A stretch of 37,080 nt of DNA, taken from positions 1 through 37,080 of IMG/VR virus record IMGVR_UViG_3300007541_000068. One strand, 5' to 3'. Positions 31,934 through 37,080 of the stretch are shown here, piece by piece (the first letter of the stretch is position 1; every line of letters begins with the position of its first letter). The translations under genes were made by a program, and so were the position numbers. Source of the stretch: a virus. Under the pieces are notes generated by a model that made no database searches, was not told the origin of the DNA, and was given only the letters and a program-made list of their open reading frames with translations.

Positions 31934-33823
31934 CTACCGCCTACCGTCAGGTCTCAGGTCAATTCTGGGAGCCCCAAGCTGCCACGTAACTCCGAGGTCG
32001 TTAGATTCCAATTGCATGACAAGCTGGCGTCCCCGGATACGGACATTGAGCTGTTGAGTGAACGCCTCAACAGGAACAGTCGTGCTTCGAGCAACTGTGC
32101 CAGAATTAACTCCACCGACAGATGCTGGGTTGTTGTAACCAGAACCGGTATTACTCATAGGTGTTAGCGTCATCAGCGCAGATGGACTAGCCGCAGTAGA
32201 GCCCGTAAAGGTGATATCCGGAAGGATACGCCAGACAAACGAGAAATGGTCGCCGTCGTCGATATCGAACTCGGTAGACGTCACGTACGCATTTATCGGT
32301 TCTGGTGTGCCGGTTATGTTGCCGTCCACGCCGTACTCGTGGTTGACTAAATTGTTCTCGTACGTAGCTGCAATCGGATAGTCCTGGATACCCACATCTA
32401 ACCATGCCGTGCGGGAGAGCGTGCCGTAATACCAAATCTCTTCCCGGTGATTAAACACCACGTATCGGTCGACAATGGTAGACCCAGCCGTACAATAGAA
32501 CCACCAAATTTCGTGGTAAGATTCATTAGTGCCTGCAAACACCTGACTGTACTGCAGGGTGTTAAAATCTTCGAACACGAAGCGGCGAACATCACAAGGT
32601 AGCGTCTGCGTGGTCCCCGCGTAGGAGTAAAACTTATCGCGTCCCATCCAGTAAGCTACGCCATTGGCGTATGCTACTGCATTCTGTGATGCGATAGAGA
32701 TGTTATCACCTACTAGCTGTGCCCCCCAGGCTTCTGTACCACCTAGGTACTGCAGCGAGTATACCGAAGCATCGGTCCATACTAGGATTTCCTGACGTGC
32801 CTGTGCGGCGGTAACGATACCAGTACCACGGGATAGCCGTAGGCTACCCGACTGGTTAGTAGCCGAGGGGGTCCACTCAGCCGCGTTTTCCTGGTCAGAC
32901 CAACGAATCAACATGGGGTCCTGTGTGGACCCACCAATGTCGTTACATCCGAAACAGAAAACAAAACGACTGACGTCAGAAACAAGTATATAGTTTTGCA
33001 CTGTTGGCACACCAGACGCACCGACAAGTGTGGTCAGGTTGACCCCACGAGTACTTGTACCGGCGCTAGAATCCCAATAGTAGATACCACCTCCACGGGG
33101 ACCAAAGATTAAGTCTTCACCGAAGTTGGACTGGCTCCAGAGACGCAGGCCATTCTCTGTAGATACACCGACACCCCAACCTCCGGACCCCCAACCACCT
33201 GCGCTCCACCCGCTAAGGGGGATGGCGTATGAGGCACCCACATTAAGCTGGTACGCACCCACTACTGAAGCTCCACCATTCCCCGTATCAGACGCGTTAG
33301 CTAGAACCTCTGCCCCGGTAGTAGCATCTTTAGCCGTAAAGGTATACGTGCTGGACGACGGTACGGATACGATCTGGTACTCTTGGTTAAGCACATCCGC
33401 GGTGATATCGCCGCCTAGTGATACCGCCCCGCTAAATGTTACAAAGTCCCCGACTACAGCCCCATGGGAGGAATCAGTTGCTGTGATGGTGGCACTACCA
33501 TCTACCGCAGCAAAAGTTACATCCCCTGCAGCTGTTGTCTCCCGGATAGGCGTAATGTCGTAGTACTGCGCGCCGTTTTCTACGTAGAATTTAAGATTGG
33601 TGCCTAGCCCGATATAGTTAGCGGCACCCAAGGTAAGCCAGCGAAATAGCGAACGGCATATACCTAGGAAGCTAGAGGTAGAGATGGGACTCCAACCACC
33701 TATCTTTTCTGGGTAGCCCTGCCGAAAACGGATTTTGTCTCCATCATACCAACCCCCCTCGTTAGCGTAGCTAGTACGCTCACGATTTAACCCAGGCTTC
33801 AGTACGATCTTCTGTAGGGGCAT
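31934..33823 (-). CDS. Tail hub/stabilisation protein, P22 gp10-like
   Basis: This encodes 629 residues. The N-terminus MPLQKIVLKPGLNRERTSYA, then WYDGDKIRFRQGYPEKIGGW, is the typical opening of the phage stabilisation family (P22 gp10, PF11134). Repeated blades with W and G follow (GAANYIGLGTNLKFYVENGA, GIYYWDSSAGTS, EIWWFYCTAGSTIVDRYVVF), consistent with a beta-propeller hub. An Ig-like insertion appears near residues 100-180 (TITATDSSHGAVVGDFVTFS). P22 gp10 plugs the tail of a short-tailed phage, which supports a podovirus. Fibre, lysis and jelly-roll genes flank it. Confidence 0.85.
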   Translation of the reverse strand: MPLQKIVLKPGLNRERTSYANEGGWYDGDKIRFRQGYPEKIGGWSPISTSSFLGICRSLFRWLTLGAANYIGLGTNLKFYVENGAQYYDITPIRETTAAGDVTFAAVDGSATITATDSSHGAVVGDFVTFSGAVSLGGDITADVLNQEYQIVSVPSSSTYTFTAKDATTGAEVLANASDTGNGGASVVGAYQLNVGASYAIPLSGWSAGGWGSGGWGVGVSTENGLRLWSQSNFGEDLIFGPRGGGIYYWDSSAGTSTRGVNLTTLVGASGVPTVQNYILVSDVSRFVFCFGCNDIGGSTQDPMLIRWSDQENAAEWTPSATNQSGSLRLSRGTGIVTAAQARQEILVWTDASVYSLQYLGGTEAWGAQLVGDNISIASQNAVAYANGVAYWMGRDKFYSYAGTTQTLPCDVRRFVFEDFNTLQYSQVFAGTNESYHEIWWFYCTAGSTIVDRYVVFNHREEIWYYGTLSRTAWLDVGIQDYPIAATYENNLVNHEYGVDGNITGTPEPINAYVTSTEFDIDDGDHFSFVWRILPDITFTGSTAASPSALMTLTPMSNTGSGYNNPASVGGVNSGTVARSTTVPVEAFTQQLNVRIRGRQLVMQLESNDLGVTWQLGAPRIDLRPDGRR

Positions 33824-33829
33824 AGCATC

Positions 33830-34342
33830 TCAACCGACTAGTGATAGCGCCTGTTCGCGCGTTTCCTTATTACGTCGGCTCCACCCTCGGCCAAAATGTG
33901 TGAAGGTAGGAAGTCCTTCGTAATACACCTTACGGAGTTTGTACAGCTCTTCGATCACATGCTCCGGAGTATTTTCACTAACAGCAGCTAACGTCTTCGG
34001 CCCGAGTAGTCCGTCTGCTTCGACACCTACTATACGCTGTAGACGTTTTACCGCCGTACCGACACCGGCATTAACAGCAAAATCAAAAATTGCGTGATCG
34101 ACACCTGCGGGGAGGGTATCTCCTGATACTTTATCCCAATACATCTTCTTATATATCGGGGTTACGTCGGTAACCGTGAGATCTCGCATCTCCTGCTCAG
34201 TCACATCCCGCCATAGAAACATAGCTAAGGTGCGCTGTGTTACACCAAGATTGGTACGGCCACCTGGATCTTTAGGGTCGTCGACGTAACCCCCTTCGTG
34301 ATCTAGAACCCAATGTAGACTTAAATCGAAATTACCAATCAC
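33830..34342 (-). CDS. Endolysin, GH108-type N-acetylmuramidase
   Basis: This encodes 170 residues, starting at a GTG that overlaps the TGA of the holin gene (GTGA). The signature VLDHEGGYVDDPKDPGGRTN carries the catalytic Glu (E16) of the GH108/Zlis lysozyme family. NLGVTQRTL follows, then a helical PG_binding_3-like C-terminal part with DFAVNAGVGTAVKRLQRIVG, VEADGLLGPKTLAAV. It cleaves the glycan strands of peptidoglycan. A longer frame to 34555 exists, but the extra N-terminus lies wholly inside the holin gene and has no resemblance to the family, so I chose the GTG. There is no signal peptide, so it depends on the holin. Confidence 0.9.
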   Translation of the reverse strand: MIGNFDLSLHWVLDHEGGYVDDPKDPGGRTNLGVTQRTLAMFLWRDVTEQEMRDLTVTDVTPIYKKMYWDKVSGDTLPAGVDHAIFDFAVNAGVGTAVKRLQRIVGVEADGLLGPKTLAAVSENTPEHVIEELYKLRKVYYEGLPTFTHFGRGWSRRNKETREQALSLVG

Positions 34343-34755
34343 GGCTTCATGGTCCTTGCGATCTTCTCCCCGGACCTGCCGACTACATAACCGCCCACAC
34401 CGATCATCAGCAGATTCCAAAGCTCGTCCGGTAACGGAATACTCAAGACCACTTGTTGTCCTAGCGCGTAGTTGGCTACCACCGCTGCAATGGGTGCCAG
34501 CAAATAGTTCCAGCCAACGATAGCCGTAATCGTTAACATCAGAATTGGACGCCACGTCGCTGTGATCGTATGTTCCGACTTAGCCTCTGCCATAACGACC
34601 TGTGCCGCTGCTTGCTCAATAGCATGGCCGTTGGTCACAAGCGCCATATTAAGCTCGCGTTCGATCTCAGCGCGCTTATTCTGATCCTCCGGCAAAATTC
34701 GGCCTAATACGTCACCGATAAGTGGAGCTAGGATTGGGAGTAGTGCACCAATCAT
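34339..34755 (-). CDS. Holin, three-TM GTA-associated type
   Basis: This encodes 138 residues. A short hydrophobic N-terminal segment (MIGALLPILAPLIGDVLGRI), a charged helix, ATWRPILMLTITAIVGWNYL and LLAPIAAVVANYAL, then LWNLLMIGVGGYVVGRSGEK give the segment order of the GTA_holin_3TM family (PF11351), common in alphaproteobacterial phages and gene transfer agents. It would form the membrane lesion that lets the endolysin reach the wall. The start overlaps the spanin-like gene (ATGA), and its end overlaps the endolysin start (GTGA), a fully coupled lysis cassette. Confidence 0.88.
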   Translation of the reverse strand: MIGALLPILAPLIGDVLGRILPEDQNKRAEIERELNMALVTNGHAIEQAAAQVVMAEAKSEHTITATWRPILMLTITAIVGWNYLLAPIAAVVANYALGQQVVLSIPLPDELWNLLMIGVGGYVVGRSGEKIARTMKP

Positions 34756-35057
34756 TTCATCACCTCGCGTTTTAGCTGATCGACCTCAACACGCAGGCGC
34801 TCGACCTCTCGATGGCGGCGTTCCATCGTGTCTGGTGACGACATGCCGGCCAGGATGCCGATCCGGTGCTGCGTTGTGTCGACGACGTTTTCCAATTTGT
34901 CCACCCGCTGATCCAGCTTGCGCAAGCGGATCTCGATGTCGTGCGCCTGATCCGCCAGCAGCTTTATCTCGCGTTTTGCTATAGCCGCTGCACTGACGAC
35001 GCTCACCAGCATCCCGGCGAGCGTCAGCATCAGCTTGATATCAATCGCCCCGTCCAT
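34752..35057 (-). CDS. Spanin-like TM/coiled-coil protein
   Basis: This encodes 101 residues. One N-terminal membrane segment (IKLMLTLAGMLVSVVSAAAI) is followed by a long, heptad-patterned helix (DIEIRLRKLDQRVDKLENVV, then RREVERLRVEV-like repeats, ending VDQLKREVMK). This topology is that of an inner-membrane spanin (Rz-like). It also fits the DUF2730 family of Mu-like phages, and no partner lipoprotein was found. It lies in the lysis cassette, 6 bases after the 58-aa gene and overlapping the holin start. Confidence 0.7.
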   Translation of the reverse strand: MDGAIDIKLMLTLAGMLVSVVSAAAIAKREIKLLADQAHDIEIRLRKLDQRVDKLENVVDTTQHRIGILAGMSSPDTMERRHREVERLRVEVDQLKREVMK

Positions 35058-35063
35058 CGGCGG

Positions 35064-35240
35064 TTACTTCTCCTCGCTTCTCACGCGACCCAGCAGGCGC
35101 TGGACGGTATCTGTCTCGTAAATCCGGAGCGACAACCAGATGACCGACAAAAGAGCGCTGATCGCAGGCAGGAACTCGAAGAGTGTACCAATCGCTATGG
35201 TAACTGCTGTCCAGTCAACGAAGTCTTTCTCGCTGTGCAT
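35064..35240 (-). CDS. 58-aa small membrane protein, possible second holin
   Basis: This short gene sits between the fibre and spanin-like genes and has an ATG at 35240, with AGGA 7 bases upstream (35248-35251). The sequence FVDWTAVTIAIGTLFEFLPA, ISALLSVIWLSLRIYETDTV and QRLLGRVRSEEK gives one or two short membrane spans and a basic tail. The pattern I-R-I-Y-E-T-x-T-V-Q resembles small holin-like proteins of T7-type podophages. A role as holin, pinholin or holin modulator is inferred from position and shape. Confidence 0.75.
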   Translation of the reverse strand: MHSEKDFVDWTAVTIAIGTLFEFLPAISALLSVIWLSLRIYETDTVQRLLGRVRSEEK

Positions 35241-35249
35241 CTCTCGATC

Positions 35250-36644
35250 CTAACCATTGACTGCTTCCGTGGTCTGAGCATTACAAACCCAACGGATCGT
35301 GGTAGCGCTTGCCCCAGTGACCCGGATCGCGAACCCGCCGTTCGTTATATCAGCCTCTACCACCACAGCCCACCCCGATGCACCAGCGTCGGCGGCTAAT
35401 TCCGTGACAGTCGCAGAACCAAGCAAAGCTGTGTCCGATGCGTTTGCGCCGCGCTTCATAGCCGCCTTGATCTCCCAGACTTTAGCATCAGCGACAGATA
35501 CGTTTGTGTCTTTCGCTACTACAAAACCATGCAGGAGGAAGAGCGATTGGCTCGGCATATTGATTGTGTTGTACGCATCTGCCGTACCTGTACCATCAGC
35601 GGTAACACGCGTTTGGGTATCCGACGTAGTCTCTACACGGAGTACATGCCGTGATATCTGCGCTGTACCGGATGTGCTAGAGAAAGCTCCAGAAGCAATT
35701 GCCTCCTGCCCATACCTCGTAGCATCGGCTTGGTACCCTCCAACGACTGTGGCATAGGCGCTATTAGCACCGATAGTATTTCCCCTACCACCACCTATAA
35801 CGGCGTACGTAGCGGAATTAGCGTTATCCTTACCTCCAGAGACCACACCGGACGTAGCCGTAGACGCCAACGTGTTAGTGTCCCCGCCTACAACCACACC
35901 TGTCACTGCATTATTGGTGTTGTTGTTACCACCGCTAACCACGGCGCTCGTAGCGGACGTGCCCACGGTATTGTTAACACCGCCCGTGAGGACAGAGTTG
36001 TTCCCACCGGCCACTTCAGTGGCAGTAGAACGGTTCGTCTGTAAATCGACGGCATTCGTACCGCGCTTATTGCCACCAGCGGAAGCACTATTCGGAATAG
36101 CCGCCAGGATTGAACCGGTACCTTTTGGCACGATAGCGGTATCTATATTACTCTCCGCCCCCGTGGCGGAAAACGCCTCTACAGGGACGGTTGCGTTGGG
36201 GCTTGCGCTATTTTTAGACTCATCGAAATAGAACAGCCCAGGAGCCACGGAGAGGACATCAACGCCGTCAGCGTATAAAATGAGGGTCTCGCCATTGAGC
36301 ACAGTGGTAGCTACCCCACCACTGATCGCTACGGAGAGAGACTGGTCACCCGTAGTAGCGTTCTTTACCACATACATCTTCTGTACCGCGGGAACATATA
36401 AAGTCCGCGTAGCGGTAAGAGACACTGAAGATGTCACATTGAAGTATAAAGCGCGAAATACCTGACTACCGTTACTGTCCGTATAAGTTAAGGTCTTATC
36501 GGTATCCGTAGCAAAGTCTACATCTTCGTAGCCACCTACGGCTTGTTCCACTGCCTCCCAATTATTATTGGTCGTAGCGCCCCAAGTGTTGGTCTGCTCA
36601 CCGGTGCCGATCAGTTCCAACTTTAGGTTAGAATATGTACTCAA
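35250..36644 (-). CDS. Tail fibre/appendage protein with beta-roll repeats (TTG start)
   Basis: This encodes 464 residues. The N-terminus STYSNLKLELIGTGEQTNTW, then GATTNNNWEAVEQAVGGY, is the particle-docking domain typical of podophage fibre proteins. The middle has Asn/Gly-rich repeats (NSVLTGGVNNTVGTSATSAV, then VVSGGNNNTNNAV, VVVGGDTNTLASTA, VVSGGKDNANSATY, VIGGGRGNTIGANS), the pattern of a YadA-head or left-handed beta-roll stalk. The C-terminus, with FLLHGFVVAKDTNVSVADAK and TTIRWVCNAQTTEAVNG, is a receptor-binding tip domain. The start is TTG, with AGGAG at 36653-36657, 8 bases upstream, overlapping the stop of the gene before. No internal ATG gives a comparable full-length protein. 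Confidence 0.85.
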   Translation of the reverse strand: MSTYSNLKLELIGTGEQTNTWGATTNNNWEAVEQAVGGYEDVDFATDTDKTLTYTDSNGSQVFRALYFNVTSSVSLTATRTLYVPAVQKMYVVKNATTGDQSLSVAISGGVATTVLNGETLILYADGVDVLSVAPGLFYFDESKNSASPNATVPVEAFSATGAESNIDTAIVPKGTGSILAAIPNSASAGGNKRGTNAVDLQTNRSTATEVAGGNNSVLTGGVNNTVGTSATSAVVSGGNNNTNNAVTGVVVGGDTNTLASTATSGVVSGGKDNANSATYAVIGGGRGNTIGANSAYATVVGGYQADATRYGQEAIASGAFSSTSGTAQISRHVLRVETTSDTQTRVTADGTGTADAYNTINMPSQSLFLLHGFVVAKDTNVSVADAKVWEIKAAMKRGANASDTALLGSATVTELAADAGASGWAVVVEADITNGGFAIRVTGASATTIRWVCNAQTTEAVNG

Positions 36645-36655
36645 TGTAGGAACTC

Positions 36656-37080
36656 CTAAGCCGCTATCAGCGTCCAGAATGGATTCTGGTCAGGTACAAT
36701 ATCCTCCCAGATGTTCACGTTACCTATTGCGCCGATACCAACCACACCAGTAGGTATGACCGTAACATTGATCGGGACCTCTACATCACCTATGGCCCCA
36801 ACAGCCGACACACCGGTCACCCCAAAACCGAAAACAAAAGTCAGATCTTGACCGGATAGTGTGAAACTGCCTTGCCCTGCAGTGATAGACCTAGTCGATG
36901 TAAGAGTGCTATCCAGGCCAGTAAGCGTAAAGCTGCCAGCACCAGCCGGTAAACCATAGCCTATGCTAAGGGTACTACTATACCCGGTTAGGGTAAAGTT
37001 ACCATAAGCTGCGGCTATTAGATAGTCCGCGTCAAGATTTATATCCTGTCCGGTTAGGGTAAACGCACCAACACCGCCTG
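36656..37080 (-). CDS. Fibre-associated structural protein, FTLTG repeats (5' end outside window)
   Basis: The frame is open to the right edge; at least 141 residues are visible, ending at TAG (36656-36658). Four copies of a 22-residue unit starting FTLTG or FTLSG (GAFTLTGQDINLDADYL, GNFTLTGYSSTLSIGYG, GSFTLTGLDSTLTSTRS, GSFTLSGQDLTFVFGFG) are visible, each with a Gly before the strand. They are followed by two shorter units (GVSAVGAIGDVEV, GVVGIGAIGNVNI) and the end WEDIVPDQNPFWTLIAA. Repeats of this kind occur in fibre or head-decoration proteins of marine phages. The rest lies outside the window, so total length and N-terminal domain are unknown. Confidence 0.85.
   Translation of the reverse strand, partial: GGVGAFTLTGQDINLDADYLIAAAYGNFTLTGYSSTLSIGYGLPAGAGSFTLTGLDSTLTSTRSITAGQGSFTLSGQDLTFVFGFGVTGVSAVGAIGDVEVPINVTVIPTGVVGIGAIGNVNIWEDIVPDQNPFWTLIAA

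Noticed and set aside
34340-34555. Long N-terminal extension of the endolysin
   Set aside because: It lies wholly within the holin gene in another frame, is not similar to GH108 proteins, and the GTG at 34342 is coupled to the holin stop.
1-37080. Prophage or integrated element
   Set aside because: No integrase, attachment repeat, tRNA or host-type gene is visible; the XRE and wHTH genes alone are not enough.

Overview
The window is part of a tailed double-stranded DNA bacteriophage genome. The virion genes point to a short-tailed (podovirus-like) phage: a P22 gp10-like tail hub and giant internal or ejection-type proteins, with no tape-measure or sheath gene seen. The likely host is an alphaproteobacterium, probably aquatic. 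The evidence is a GcrA-family regulator (a family tied to CcrM/GANTC methylation), a holin of the GTA-associated three-TM type, ThyX, and virion genes of a style I associate with marine podophages. Terminase, portal, scaffold and capsid genes are not in the window; both ends cut through genes, so they probably lie outside it. I see no integrase, tRNA, rRNA, CRISPR array or insertion sequence.

Left arm (1-12628, + strand): early and replication genes, tightly packed and mostly joined by ATGA/TAATG overlaps. In order they are a membrane-tethered HTH fragment, a small possible Sm-like protein, a Ser-rich protein encoded by a hexanucleotide repeat, ThyX, an XRE-type regulator, a tiny basic peptide, dCMP deaminase, GcrA, a VRR-NUC nuclease, and a dATP/dGTP diphosphohydrolase-like protein overlapping a family A DNA polymerase. 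Then come a Cas4/RecB-like nuclease with an apparent Fe-S cysteine set, an HNH-like small protein, an SNF2-type helicase, a coiled-coil protein, a small wHTH, a probable ssDNA-binding protein, a primase-polymerase/helicase fusion and a small conserved protein. Together they recycle host nucleotides (ThyX, dCMP deaminase, purine dNTP hydrolase) and supply a fairly self-sufficient replisome.

Centre (12629-12738): the two arms converge here, and a strong hairpin with a T-rich tail lies between them.

Right arm (12739-37080, - strand, read from right to left): virion and lysis genes. In transcription order they are a C-terminal fragment with 22-residue FTLTG repeats, a tail fibre with a beta-roll repeat core and a TTG start, and a four-gene lysis cassette (58-aa small TM protein, TM/coiled-coil spanin-like protein, three-TM holin, GH108 endolysin). 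These are followed by the P22 gp10-like hub, a jelly-roll-like protein, a conserved unknown, a 2448-aa giant protein, three medium minor virion proteins with Gly-rich motifs, and a 2345-aa polyvalent-type giant with an HEMAH zincin motif. The two giants fill about 14.4 kb, nearly 40% of the window, and carry most of the tandem repeats.

Points of most interest: the Ser-dipeptide hexamer array with a real ribosome-binding site; a possible link to aminoadenine (Z) DNA through the purine-dNTP hydrolase overlapping PolA; a polymerase with Leu at the Pol I 762 position and HDS in motif C; the phage GcrA together with apparent GANTC depletion; and the repeat-rich giant virion proteins with pentapeptide arrays.
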